Numbered from the stretch's first letter, positions 48,109 through 60,184 are shown. The stretch is DNA of 64,000 nucleotides from Tomocerus qinae (GCA_020055645.1 CM034546.1:50964001-51028000); one strand, 5' to 3'. Program-made: numbers and translations. Notes: generated by a model not told the origin, from the sequence alone.

Positions 48109-48830
48109 TTCACCTGTCGGTGGACGAAAGAAAGTAGGATAAATAGTGGAAACCAAAATTTTCAATGCCCAATTTTAAATGGATTTTGCACTTTATTATA
48201 CATCTAATTTTAACTTATTTAACATATAGAAAGCGTTACAGATTACTGATATTGCTTATTAGATATATTGTACATTGCTTTGTATTTTAACTAGAAGTAC
48301 TACATTTATGAATTAAAACCGTATACGTATCCGTAATATGTAATTCCCAATGCTTTTTGCATGCAATTTGCGATTGTAGGGCAATATAACACTTAAAATT
48401 TATTAACAGGCTTTCCACCAATAAATTATGTAACTATGTATGATAGAGTGGCTAGTAAACATTTATTTTATCCCTGTTTTAATATATTATTGGTAGTAGT
48501 AAAAACGAATTTAGCTTTGATTGGATTAGTAAAGCGGATTTTAATTATTTGCTTGTGAAATTTTATCCATAGTATCACAGCACTACTTGATGTCAAAGTA
48601 GAATAGGACAATTTGAGTGTTACGTCTTGAATGATTGTGGTCTTTTATGCTATCTTCGAAATAAAAAACGCGATGACGAACGTTATATTAGTAAAAATAG
48701 CAGTGACGTAAAATTACATAATCTTGTAAATGTTGATTACGGGCATAAATATAATTTTTTAGTATAAATGAGATTACAAGAACATCTCCACTATAAAATA
48801 CGCGGATGAATAGACGAAAATTCGGAACAT

Positions 48831-49161
48831 TCCTAGTATACCGACGCTCAATGGAATACACCGATATATAGCTCATTCCAAAGATCTTGTTGAGTACATC
48901 ACGAATACGGTATTGGTTTTTGGGGCAACCCCCCAAATAAGAAAGTTATGGTCGGTTTATGAGCGCAGTTTATGATTAGATCTATAGAGATGCAAGAAGG
49001 CAACAATGTAGACAATATTAATAAGGATCTTTAGCCGACCATAACTTTCTTATTTGGGGGGTTGCCCCAAAAACTAATATACCATATTCTTGATGCACTC
49101 GACGAGATCTTTCGAATGAGCTATATATCGGTCTATTTTGTTGAGCGTCGGTATGCTAGGA
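48831..49161. mobile_element. Inverted-repeat element downstream of the kinase gene
   Basis: Arms 48831-48957 and 49033-49161 are inverses with scattered mismatches; the core is GGGGCAACCCCCCAAATAAG with its inverse. The 75-base loop is unique. No transposase. Confidence 0.72.
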
Positions 49162-50783
49162 TTTAGCCGAAAATTCAATTTACCCATGAAGTAACAAGAT
49201 TTGATTTACTCCTACAAAAATGTCAGTCTTGTGACTTATATCAAATGTGAAATATTCTAACCGACAGCAGTACTAAAAGACCATTTGTTGAGAAGACATG
49301 ATTAGCTCCTTAGTTACTGCTTCTCTCCGTTTCACATACTCATCGCATAAATACAAGGTTCATTCATAATCTGTATTTCAAGAAAAACGTGTTTTACCTT
49401 TTCTACTCATGAGTAATAGGTAGTTAATTACTTTATCTAAAACTTGATGGATTATTGTGGGCAGGGTTGTGGGTCGGGTTTTTTATGGGTTGGGGTTTTT
49501 TGGGTTTTTGGCAAAAAACCCACCCCGCTTTACATAAAAAACCCCGGGTTTATTGGGTTTTTTACAAAACATACAAAAATGTGCACTACAGCTCCATCTA
49601 GATACTCGTAATCTACGCGTAATTAATGTATCGTAATGTGAGGACTATAATAATTATTAGTTTTATGTACACTTTAGTCATTGCATTGTGAAGTGTGCGC
49701 GTAGATAATTCCGTATGTGTACCCGTGTAGGTTTGTATGTTTGTAAGAGATTTTCGTGCCACTGCATTACTATAATTTCGAAACGTTTAGGTATCAAAAT
49801 TTGATTTGGTTTCGAAAGATACAAAATTTTGCGCACGTTATTAAAGTCAATTGTTTTGTCCACCAGAATTGACTGACACAATACACAGCTATCATCACTC
49901 TATATGATAAACTGGTTCATGCGCGTTGAATGTAACAATGTTAATATATTACATTATTTCTAATATTCAAATATTTCATAACAGAAGTAGTGCATGCATT
50001 CTGTATACAAATTTTTCCAACTTTCAGTGCTGAGTGCTCTCAAGGATCTCATTATTTCATGTGCGGGAAAATTTATAATTGATCCATTTACATTGGTTAT
50101 GATATTTCTCAATTTCACAACCAATAGTTTAATTGAAAAATAAAGAAACAAAACATGTTCTAGATATTTGTTGGAAACTGTAAAATTAGAACTGGGTAAT
50201 ATTGTCTGAAAATACTTCACTTTTTACACCACAATATGTACAACATTTTTGTCTCATTTTTTCAATTGAGGACGCTCATCACAGTTAATTACTAACAAAA
50301 TAAACATAATTTCCTAAATTTATTGCCGAAATATGACTCAATTGTTGTTCAAGCCCAAACCCCAAGTTAACATGACCGACTATTTCACTGCCTCATGGGA
50401 AGAAATTTGGCAGCGTAATGAATAAAATATAGTTCTAATTTACGTTGAGTTCACTTATGCGCTCTAATATTCCATGATTAACGTTTAGTGTCAACCTACA
50501 TTGAACTACATTGAATTTAAAATTTGTCTTTACATACGGTTTAATTGTTCCCAACATAGGTACTTGATTTTTATGGGTCTTGCAATTATGGAATCGTGGA
50601 ATATTCACGAACAAAATGTAGTGGTTGGGTTTTTGATATCTCTACTTTAAATGCTTTAAAAAAGTCAGATTTCCAAAAAAGTGAGCACTGAGACAGGAAT
50701 GGAACTCATAAATAATGGGATCAGCTCGAAAAGTCTTATAAAATAAAAGTTTAAACTCTCTTATGGGACCAACAAGTATTATC
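49162..50783. other. Intergenic, one dispersed repeat copy, no convincing gene
   Basis: A partial AAAACCCGGG repeat is at 49462-49600. A minus-strand open frame at 49960-50220 and a 30-codon plus-strand frame at 50335-50427 (MTQLLFKPKPQVNMTDYFTA...) are visible, but I recognise neither. Confidence 0.4.
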
Positions 50784-51287
50784 GTTCCGCTGCCACAGTT
50801 CTCTCTTTGTATTCGAAAGACAATGGGTCATATGATGCAATACAAAGGCTTAACTTCAGCGCAAACTTCGAGTCGAGCAAATCAACGTGGGAGGTCCATT
50901 GTAATGCAACATATCGTCCCTTAAGGAACCAAATAGCCTATCTCCACTTTTCGTTTTGTGGACGAAATAGCCTATCTCCATTTTTCGTTTTGTGGACGAA
51001 ATAGCCTATCTCCATTTTTCGTTTTGTGGACGAAATAGCCTAAACGCCATGGAGCCTAAATGCTGCGCCATGTATAGGTGCTATGTAGAGAGTGTCTAGG
51101 CTATGGAGATAGGCTATTTCGTCCACAAAACGAAAAATGGAGATAGGCTATTTCGTCCACAAAACGAAAAATGGATTTAGGCTATTTCGTCCACAAAACG
51201 AAAAGTGGAGATAGGCTATTTGGTTCCTTAAGGGACGATATGATTCATTGTCTTTGGAATACAAAGAGAGAACTGTGGCAGCGGAAC
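50784..51287. mobile_element. Foldback element with internal tandem repeats
   Basis: Ends GTTCCGCTGCCACAGTTCTC and its inverse. Each arm contains three copies of a 33-bp unit with TTTTCGTTTTGTGGACGAAA and the block CCTTAAGG.ACGATAT. A decayed relative of the repeat unit lies at 54555-54770. Confidence 0.82.
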
Positions 51288-51349
51288 CATATAACAATAA
51301 AAATTATTCAGTTTTCTATTTAACTACTTGACACTACATTGCCCATTAA

Positions 51350-51715
51350 GGCTAACTTGACCTCAAAATGGCCCATTATCAATTATATAACAAAGGTTAT
51401 GGTTTAAGTACCGTAAACCTCGAATCAAACATGTGATAATAAGAGGTGACCGGAGTAAGTTGTCGTTGTCGGTACTCAATTATATTTCAAACAAAAAGTT
51501 GACTCTAGGTCGTACTAAGGCAAAGTTTTGCAATACTTTTTGACTCTAATAATGTAAAATCACTACCTACCGCCCCACCAAATGAGAAACCGTGGGAAGA
51601 GCAATCGGAGTTAATATAAAATATCTGTGTATCTGTTAGACGCATTCTAATAATCGTACAATTTATGCCCCGGAATAAACACTAGCTTTATTTATAACAG
51701 GGCCTAGGCTGAGAC
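51350..51715. repeat. Dispersed repeat copy (partner 14835-15180)
   Basis: Shares AAAGTTGACTCTAGGTCG, CGCCCCACCAAAT.AGAAACC and ACTAGCTTTATTTA with the intronic copy. Confidence 0.72.
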
Positions 51716-51734
51716 CGTCTATACATTATAATAG

Positions 51735-52069
51735 TGTTGAACCCAACTGAATACTGGTGTAATTGGCCTACTGCAAACCAGTTCCTACAAAATTGTTTGT
51801 TGAAGTACTAGCTCCATGTACGACAGGAACTGGAGGGAGAAGTACGGCAGCTTGAACGTGTGCGACTAAAAGGTCCGCCATTGTTAGGACCGTGCATGCT
51901 GTCCTACCTCCGCACTCCTTCCCACTATAATATATGGTATTGCGGCTTCGCCGCTCGTTCGGATTCTTGGTTGGGACTGGAGATGTTGTTCCTCCACACA
52001 GTCCAATAAATATATCTTTCATTCCTACAACCACTCATCACGCTTACACAATTATTATTCATTCATTCA
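51735..52069 (+). mobile_element. Probable solo LTR
   Basis: 335 bases starting TGTTGAACCC and ending TCATTCATTCA, flanked by ATAG on both sides (51731-51734 and 52070-52073). A CAATAAATATATC near 52005 could be its polyadenylation signal. No second copy in the window, so the call rests on the TG...CA ends and the target duplication. Confidence 0.42.
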
Positions 52070-52073
52070 ATAG

Positions 52074-52732
52074 TACACACATCACACAATATTATATAAG
52101 TTCATCCATACAATCATTCATCCGATTCACCGAGTGATTACCCGGGCATCGCATCGAGGACTACACTCAAGCATAGTGCATCGTCTCTCATCGAATCCGG
52201 GCAGTGTAAGTTACTTCGGTAACTTACGGCGTTGAGTATTGTAAGGCTACCTGGGGGTTGTATGACGAAGGAATCTCCCCCTAAACCTTACAGACCTGGG
52301 TCCTGTGACCGCCTAGTATATATGTATGTATGTACGTGTGGTAGAGAGAACCTAGGGAACCTGCATATATTACGTAACGCAACCCCTCCCCCCCGCATGT
52401 GTAACGCAAGTGTGCTGACTGCAACACTTTTGGGTACCTCCTCCTCACATCAACTGCACGCGTAATATATGCACGTTCCTTGAAAGCAAAATAGGAAAAT
52501 GCGCAAGCCCAATTTCTCTAAACCAACGAAGAGTCGTTTCATACTATTATTATAAAATCTAAATAATAACAGAAATTTACATAAAAAGGTTGAATGGTGA
52601 TTTGGGATCGAATGGAAATTATTAGCGAAAGTTTTTTTGGCAAAATGGAAAATACACCAAATGTTCATACTGCGATAATGACGAAGGCTTGCAGCCAGTG
52701 TCATTCTCCAAGTCGAATATTTCAGCCATATC
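52074..52732. other. No gene seen
   Basis: Unassigned sequence, moderately GC-rich up to 52450. A short perfect palindrome, GTAAGTTACTTCGGTAACTTAC-like, is at 52207-52228. Confidence 0.35.
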
Positions 52733-53255
52733 AAGACTAAAGTATAAACATAAACTGGCGCACGCGCATTGAATAAAGAATGTTTTTAATTTTAATAATG
52801 TACCCCAAAGCAGTTTACCCGAAGTCCACTATTAGCAAAACGTCTTTGTCGGGTAACTTCGGAAGGCATCCGACAATAGCATGTTGCGTTTGGTAGACGT
52901 CGGGTAAACTGCTTAGGGCACATTATTAAATACCTTTGTATGTACTTACGTATGTTTGTGTGTTTGTATGTACACATGAGCAAAGCCCCAGCCGTGATAT
53001 TTAGTGGCGGCGGGCGGTTGATCCCCAATTTTTCATTGGCGGAGCCACCTTAGCCGAGGTTTACTGGCGGCGGCTGATAAATATCATTTTTAAAGTATAA
53101 AGGCGAAGTTTGCAAATGCGTAGTGAAATATTCCTTATTTGTAAGTATGCTGCATACCAACTCACCATAGATGTAAACATCACATCCAATTTACCCAACA
53201 TTCTCATCCCATCCGGATGTGGGCTGGAAGGACATTTACTTGGATGTTGGTAATG
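52733..53255. repeat. Dispersed repeat, second copy of 27118-27610
   Basis: Same ends and same internal inverted repeat as the intronic copy, with a handful of substitutions and a few one- to four-base indels. Confidence 0.82.
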
Positions 53256-54112
53256 GGCTGGATTGGATATTTTTCATATTTTGCATTGGTTTGGTAGGGT
53301 CATTTGCTTTCTTTGTTTTTGCATTGAGGCTCGTCATAAAATTTTGAAATTTTCTTTGCTGGTGCTTAATGCTTCATTAAATACGACACGGTTGTGTATG
53401 CGTCAATTTGTATTACATTATTTTGCATTAAAACGATTTCTGCAATGTCACAATTAAATATATTTCCTTACACGCTCATGGAACGGTTTTGGAATGTTTA
53501 TTTCATCTCATCATCAACGATAACACGGTTTTTAATATTTTCACCTGAACAGACGAACGGTGTTATTTTTTCAACAATCTTTAAATTGATTCACGTTTTT
53601 TCACATTTGTGTATTTATTGAAATTCACAACACAAATGTTTTCTTATTTCTTGAAGCTGGTTTGAATTTACAATGGATTAGTTGGCTACTTTGGCTTTAA
53701 CTCATTGAATTGAGCTGTATAAGATTAACTCATACTATAGGATTTTATTCGCAAACCCATGTGTGTGTAGGTACTCTTTATTTCCCAAACCCGAATTTAT
53801 TGAGTTGTTAAGTCTGAGTTTTATGCAGTGTGACTGAAATACTGGTTGCTAATATTGCCATCTTTAAAAATATTTTTGTAAACTAACGATAATTTTTAAT
53901 TTGATTTAAAAAGCATACTTGTAATTTGTAATGTGATGCGGCTACACTAAAGGGTCCAATAAATCTAATTTATTAAACTAATTCTTATGGTATGACCTCT
54001 TGAAGCCTAACCTAATTTAGCATATTCTAACCTAATCTAAGGACGTAGGCGGCCGGCTTATCCTAGGAGCCTTGCCGTACTGTGATTGTGATGTTGTCAC
54101 AGATTACAATAT
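53256..54112. other. No gene seen
   Basis: AT-rich sequence with no recognisable coding region. A run of AACCTAA-type motifs (CTAACCTAATTTAGC, CTAACCTAATCTAAG) is at 54005-54045. Confidence 0.4.
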
Positions 54113-55374
54113 TAAGGTTTTTAATTATGTACCCCAATGCATTTACTTTGGGGTACGTTTCAAAAAGTCTACGCAAAGGCAACCGACAACTACTCCCGTC
54201 CTTCACAAACACGAGCCTTTTCTAAACCAAGGCTAAAACTCACCATTAGTGTCCTTAGTATCGAAATTATGAACAAATTATTCAGATTTTTTTAAAAAAA
54301 TTACCGTACCCCATACGTACCCCAATGACTTAGACGAATTTCAAGCGTACCCCAAACGTACCCCAATGAACTTAGACTAATTTGTTGCGTACCCCAAACG
54401 TACCCCAAAGACTTAGACGAATTTCAAGCGTACCCCAAACGTACCCCAGACGTACCCCAATGATTTAGACGAATAGCAAGCGTACCCCACACGTACCCGA
54501 ATGAATTTAGACGAATTTGTAGTGTACCCCAAACGTACCCCAATGACTTGATGGAAAAATATGAATTTAGGCTATTTTGTACACAAAATGAAAAATGGAT
54601 TTTGACTATTTGTACATAAAACGAAAAATAGATTCAGGCTATTTTCTATACAAAACGAAAAATAGATTTAGACTATTTTGTAAACAAAATGAAAAATTGA
54701 TTTGGGATATTTTGTACACAAAACAAAAAACCTAAATGGCTCCTTAAGGGGACGATATTTAGCGTCGGACACCTATAAACAATATCAACATGTTTCAACA
54801 TGAAATAATACATGTTTTAATTGGAGTTTGGAATTGGGCTTAAATAAATGGTTAATCAGATAAAATAATAACATCTAATATGTTGATATCTACAATATTT
54901 ATTACAATCCATTGAAATATGCTAGAAAATCGTCAAATCCAATAGAGTAAATTTTGGAGCACAATGAAAATTCGTGTAGGACGTTGGGGTACGTATGGGG
55001 TACGCTAGAAATTCGTCTAAATTCATTGGATAACTTTTGGAGTATGGTAAATGTTCGTCTAAAATCATTGGATTACGTTTGGGGTACGCAACAAATTCGT
55101 TTAAGTTCATTGGGGTACGTTTGGGGTACGCTTGAAATTCGTCTTAGTCATTGGGGTACGTTTGGGGTACGGTAATTTTTTTTGAAAAATCTGAATAATT
55201 TGTTCATAATTTCGATACTAAGGATACTAACGGTGAGTTTTAGTCTTGGTTTAGAAAAGGCTCGTGTTTGTGAAGGACGGGAGTAGTTGTCGGTTGCCTT
55301 GGCGTAAACTTTTTGAAACGTACCCCAAAGTAAATGCATTGGGGTACATAATTAAAAACCTTAATTCTATTGAT
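54113..55374. mobile_element. Foldback element rich in GTACCCCAA repeats
   Basis: Ends TTAAGGTTTTTAATTATGTA / TACATAATTAAAAACCTTAA, then inverted arms of about 190 unique bases, then on both sides units of about 60 bases with CGTACCCCAA and TTAGACGAATTT. The centre (54555-54770) contains a degraded copy of the TTTTCGTTTTGT unit of the element at 50784-51287. Confidence 0.83.
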
Positions 55375-55394
55375 TGTAATTTGTCATTGCTTTA

Positions 55395-55662
55395 CGTCTG
55401 CCTAATATTACAACGTAAAAAGCCATTTCATCATGACTGCTACAAAGTAACAAACCATTTTATCATGGCTGAGACAAAGTAACAAACCATTTTATCATGA
55501 CCGCGACAATGTAACAAACCAATGTATCAGGAGTTAGGTTTGTTACATTGTCGCAGCCATGATAAAATGGTTTGTTACTTTGTCTCAGCCATGATAAAAT
55601 GGTTTGTTACTTTGTAGCAGTCATGATGAAATGGCTTGTTACGTTGTAATATTAGGCAGACG
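55395..55662. mobile_element. Foldback MITE, family 1, copy 3 (most complete)
   Basis: Ends CGTCTGCCTAATATTACAAC / GTTGTAATATTAGGCAGACG, flanked by TTTA on both sides. The inside is an almost perfect inverted series of TAACAAACCATTTTATCATG blocks. Confidence 0.87.
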
Positions 55663-57041
55663 TTTAATTGTCTTTGCATTGATTGTGTTTGCATGGAGTT
55701 CACCTACCTGAACATAAAACATTAAAACATATCAATGTTTATCATATTATATCTAGAGAAATAAAGTAGATTGCTCAACTATTTATTGATACGCCACAGA
55801 GCACTTCAGTTAATCGATCAGTTGGAGAAAGACTCGGCTGAAATTTACTGGGAGTCGAAAGGAAAAGCCCCTCACATTATCAAATATGCATCAAAGAGAC
55901 AATAATAAATATCTGTCTGATGTTGCACGTTTTTAAATGATGACAAGTGGTTTTAAAATCCTTGATTTAATATTTCATTACTTAAGTCAATATTCCCGTT
56001 AGTTTTAGTTATTGGGTTAAAATTACACTCTATTGAGCATTATTTGGCAATTATTGATGAATATATAACGATCGAAAAATGTAAGAAATTTATTTTTCTA
56101 TACTACTTAAAGCTATGTTTTTGTTCTAGAAATACATCGAAATGCTTTTATTTTTGTTGTGGCAGAGTGTAATCAGACAATAGGGAATAGCCTTTAATAT
56201 TGTGATTGATGGGCACGGGTAAATGCCAAATTAAATATTAATGTACATTTCTTATAGCCTTAAACTGCCGATCAATCGTTAGCCGGAGCTGGAGGTTAAA
56301 TTAAAAATAGAAAAGCTTCCCTTGTCCTACTGCTACCAGCTTGTTGAAATATGTCTACTTAAGGAGAATATTCCTAGCACGAAGCTCTATATTTACAGCT
56401 CTATAAAACTTATTTATGTATGCTATACTTTCATGTCCTATAGTAAAACGTAAAAAAATTGTTAAATGCGGGATAAAAATTGTCACTATTGTTTGATCCA
56501 ATGCTTTTAAGCTGTCAATTAAGTGCCCCACTTGTTCATTTATTATATTTCAAATCAACTATATAGATCAAAAAATAAAAATCCCAAAAATATAATTTGG
56601 TAGATGAATCATGTTATCAACATTATTGTATATTGTATGAAGTTTAAACCAATTTGCAATCAATTTGGAACACGTTTTATGAAATATTTTTTAAATAGAA
56701 TTTTTGGGATCCGAAACCCAAAGCCCGGGTTTTTGCTGTTTGCTACCCAAAAATTTCTAGTTCGACACCATTTTTTAAACTGATTCGAAAATTACAACAT
56801 CAATACTTAATTGTAGTACTAATAGAAAGAGTTCAGCTCAGGATGTCTTTTCGCGGTTTACGGTCAATATAATATCCTGTGTTTTGGCTATTTCCCTGTT
56901 GACTATTTGACGAAGAAGCCCAGGCTTGTTTGACCAGGAAGTCGACTTAGTTGTTTTTCGTCTGAGTAGGTTCCAAAATTTCTCGACATTATCAATTTTC
57001 TTCACTTATACATTTACCTGGCAGCTGAACACTAGAGAAAA
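55663..57041. other. Intergenic, upstream of the complete receptor gene; no gene seen
   Basis: AT-rich spacer. A fragment AAACCCAAAGCCCGGGTTTTT near 56715 may be another trace of the AAAACCCGGG repeat. The promoter of the following receptor must lie here, but I see no clear TATA box. Confidence 0.4.
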
Positions 57042-59015
57042 ATGAATTCTAAAGAGTTTTACATTTTTTTCTCTCGGGTTTTGTTTCTCTCACTCCTTAA
57101 GACTACTAATGGCATTCACAATTTGTCGTTCTACAGAAATTGCGATTTTAACTTGATAAGCTTTCCTAATTCTGCCTGGACGACGAGTTTTCTGCTTTCC
57201 AATCAAAATTCGCAGCCATGGACAGTGGCTTCTTACAATAACGATGAAATACTCTATCATCAACGTTTGTTCAACCCACGGGATTTGTTCAATAACTTAT
57301 GCAGTGTAAACATTGTAATAGAACCAGATATCCTGATTCAGTTTTTGCTGGCTACATTTTTTGGAGTAAAAATTAATCATCGCACTTCTACATTCATAAT
57401 TGTTTACGAAAGGAAGAAAACATACGATACAGTATGGCAATATCATCTCAGGAAGGAATTGTCAAGACCGGTGTTCATATTGTTCATCGATAATGCAACA
57501 AATCATACGGTAATGACTGGCAATCTGTACAAAACAAGTAAATTTGTTGCAAATACAAAAGTTGAGGATGAAGATTGGGAAAGAATTTGGTACTCTTTGA
57601 ATGGACATATGCATGGAATTCCAGTTGCAGGGATTTATGTTCATAGTCCACACAATTTTGCTGCCCCAATGCCAATATGTAAAGAATCTGTTTATTCTGC
57701 TATGAGAAGAGGTCACGGCAAAGGTTGTACCCCAAGTTTAAGAGCCGTAGAAGAAATGTCTGAAAAATTGAATTTCACTGCATTGTATGCAAGACATGAA
57801 GATATATTCTCAGCGCAAGACCTTTGTGGACATATTCATATGCAGGGAATCCATGATGCTGACGACTTTGTTTACGATTGGATTGGAAAAGAATTTATTC
57901 AATACTTAGAAGAGGGAATTCCTTACTATTGCGAAGCCTCTCCTAATTTCCATTCTGTACCGTTGTCGGTGTTGATTCAGAATACATTTGACGATCATTG
58001 CTGGCTTCTCATCTTCTTTCTTTTCCCATTGTCATTTTTAATTTTGGTTTTCGGATCGACAAACTCCTCCCCATTGAGAAAACTACAATGGATTATTATC
58101 TCCTTGGCAGCGGTTTTCTCAGACCAGGGCGTGGTTTATAACAGAAGAAATAGTATCTTCTTGATTATTGCAACCACGGGATTCGCAATCACTACTCTCT
58201 ATCAAACTTGGATAACAAGCGAAATCATTGCACCACCAGACAGAAAAATATTCAATGACTTCAAAGAACTCGTCGAAAATGATTACAAACTACTGAGGTT
58301 GAAAGACGAACAACGGAGAATGAGCGACGACCACAGTTTCTTATTCGCTAAGTATAAAATACCTGAAAAGAAGAATTCAAATGTTTACACATATGATTAC
58401 GCGATAGAAAACTCAAATGTACATTATGGGCTTTTAACCATGTTATTGGTGACTAACTATTCTGAGAAGATATTTTCCCTTGGCACCAAACAATACACCC
58501 AAGTTGGCATCCCAAGAATTCCAAAACGGGTATCGTCTAGTGGACATTGCATGGCTACTAAAGAAACTGCATACACATATCCATATTCCTATATATTTCG
58601 TGGCTGCAGCCGTAACAATTTCCAAATGTATTTCCAACGGATGCAGGAGAATGGACTTTTGTCAAATTGGAAGGAACAAAACGAGTATGAACTGCATCTG
58701 CCATCTAAAAAATTTAATTCTATTGTGGAATATGAAGACAGTCGGCCTGTGGGTATCAACTTACAAATGAAAATTCGCACGATTTTCTATTTGTGTGGAT
58801 ATTTACTTCTTGCCATCCTTATGGCATTTTGCGGAGAACTTTTTTGTACTGGTATAAATCCTACATTTTCTATCCAAAATTCTATCCAGAGTATGCTTTT
58901 AAAATTACAAACATTTATGAGCAAGCTAAATAATTGTACATACAAATGCAAACGGAAGGTTAAAGGACATTCTTTGTTCACTAAAGTACATCCCATCAAT
59001 GCTCTCGAACAATAG
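57042..59015 (+). CDS. Ionotropic-receptor-like chemoreceptor, complete and intronless
   Basis: 657 codons. The start gives a signal peptide (residues 1-24, FSRVLFLSLLKTTNG). A long extracellular part is followed by three hydrophobic helices at about 318-338 (CWLLIFFLFPLSFLILVFG), 369-391 (SIFLIIATTGFAITTLYQTW) and 580-600 (IFYLCGYLLLAILMAFCG). The 190 residues between the second and third helix would be the S2 half of the ligand-binding domain. This spacing is the IR/iGluR topology: S1, M1, pore, M3, S2, M4. I see no clear R, T and D ligand-binding triad, as in most divergent IRs, so this is probably a tuning receptor for an unknown odour or taste. The last residues (NALEQ) come from an inserted LINE; the earlier ending is at 59664-59670. 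Confidence 0.82.
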   Translation: MNSKEFYIFFSRVLFLSLLKTTNGIHNLSFYRNCDFNLISFPNSAWTTSFLLSNQNSQPWTVASYNNDEILYHQRLFNPRDLFNNLCSVNIVIEPDILIQFLLATFFGVKINHRTSTFIIVYERKKTYDTVWQYHLRKELSRPVFILFIDNATNHTVMTGNLYKTSKFVANTKVEDEDWERIWYSLNGHMHGIPVAGIYVHSPHNFAAPMPICKESVYSAMRRGHGKGCTPSLRAVEEMSEKLNFTALYARHEDIFSAQDLCGHIHMQGIHDADDFVYDWIGKEFIQYLEEGIPYYCEASPNFHSVPLSVLIQNTFDDHCWLLIFFLFPLSFLILVFGSTNSSPLRKLQWIIISLAAVFSDQGVVYNRRNSIFLIIATTGFAITTLYQTWITSEIIAPPDRKIFNDFKELVENDYKLLRLKDEQRRMSDDHSFLFAKYKIPEKKNSNVYTYDYAIENSNVHYGLLTMLLVTNYSEKIFSLGTKQYTQVGIPRIPKRVSSSGHCMATKETAYTYPYSYIFRGCSRNNFQMYFQRMQENGLLSNWKEQNEYELHLPSKKFNSIVEYEDSRPVGINLQMKIRTIFYLCGYLLLAILMAFCGELFCTGINPTFSIQNSIQSMLLKLQTFMSKLNNCTYKCKRKVKGHSLFTKVHPINALEQ

Positions 59016-59651
59016 CAAGAGCAAATGGAAACATTATTTTGCACTGGGTACCCAGTCATTCTGGTATACCAGGTAACGACAAAGCTGACGAATTAGCAAA
59101 AGAAGCGGCAGAGACTACACCTTGTGGTGGGCCTGAGCCGTTTCTGGCGCTCTTAACAAAATGTTTTTTAAAAACGATGATTGGGAGCTGGGCGTTGGCT
59201 CAGCATTCCAAAACATGGAAGGAGAGGAATGACTGTCGACAGGCAAAAATGTTTCTGCCCATTCCTAGGAGGGGGATCAGTAAATACTGTCGAAGTCTAA
59301 AAAAGGAGTCTTTACGGGCTCTCGTACATATATGGTTACAGGTCATGGTTATCTAGCAAAGGATGTAAAAAACATAAGGGGGCAGGGGTCTGCTCTTTGT
59401 CCACAATGTGGCTTAGAGGATGAGACACCGATTCACCTGGTGGCGTTTTGCCCGCGATACACAATGGTAAGGAACTTGTATAAGGAATACCGGTTACTGC
59501 GTGATTCCGACTAACACACTCTCTGCCTCGGAGATACCCTTTTCTTCAATGCTAAGATTCTATATCATGGCTAGTCGAAAAGAAGGTTAACCCTACAGTA
59601 AACTGTACCGAGGAGTTACAGTATGTCGTTCACCCCTTATAACAGAACAGA
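59000..59651 (+). mobile_element. 5'-truncated LINE with RNase H, inserted at the end of the receptor gene
   Basis: ACATCCCATCAA occurs at 58988-58999 and again at 59652-59663, a 12-bp target duplication. Between them are 652 bases starting in the middle of an element and ending in ATAACAGAACAGAA, a short-repeat tail in place of poly-A. The coding part is the C-terminal end of a LINE that carries RNase H (see next entry). Same orientation as the receptor. Confidence 0.85.
59026..59514 (+). pseudogene. LINE ORF2 C-terminal fragment: RNase H end and zinc-finger
   Basis: The first frame (to 59356) begins with the RNase H signature HWVPSHSGIPGNDKADELAK. The second frame (59332-59514) holds a CCHC-type finger, ALCPQCGLEDETPIHLVAFC with a conserved PR after it. 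The two overlap, so one frame break lies near 59335-59345. This is the usual end of R1/I/LOA-like ORF2 proteins. A dead fragment. Confidence 0.85.
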
Positions 59652-59977
59652 ACATCCCATCAAAACATAAACTGAATACATAATCTTTGACTGGCTCGAT
59701 CGTTTAAAATTACTAATAGCTCAATCAGGCATTCTTTGGCGGTGCTTTCTATATGTATGCGCATTTCAATTTTCTTTGGGCTGAGCGAAGAGGATTAATA
59801 ATAGATAAGATAAGGAACCATAAGGAAGTTCTGATTACTGTAGTAAACATTACTGTGCTTTGATTTTGATACTTTCCTTTGGATTTTGATAGTTACGACT
59901 TGACTACAGACCTAGTTGACGATTTGCAAACGTAAGCTAGGCAGAACTCTGGGTAAGCTGGAGAAAAAACCAATAAA

Positions 59978-60184
59978 CCTCTTTATTTATTCCCGATCCT
60001 AGCCTAACTCATATGTACTAGATGAATAATTAAAATTATTTTTGGTGGAAACAGTATATTATATCTTTCTATTACCGTCTCGGATACACTACATCCGAGA
60101 CACTGTTCTCACCAAAAATAATTTAAACTATTTTATTTATCTAGTACATAGGAGTTGGGCTAGGATAGGGAATAAAGAAAAGGG
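59978..60184. mobile_element. MITE-like inverted repeat
   Basis: Outer arms 59978-60023 and 60139-60184 are inverses (TTTATT.ATTCCCGATCCTAG against CTAGGATAGGGAATAAAG), and an inner pair flanks the loop at 60030-60125 (AATTATTTTTGGTG / CACCAAAAATAATT, GTCTCGGAT / ATCCGAGAC). Confidence 0.7.

Noticed and set aside
49960..50220. 86-codon minus-strand frame
   Set aside because: No recognisable motif and AT-rich composition that gives such frames by chance.
50335..50427. 30-codon frame MTQLLFKPKPQVNMTDYFTA...
   Set aside because: Looks protein-like but is too short to assign; no splice partner or neighbour supports it.
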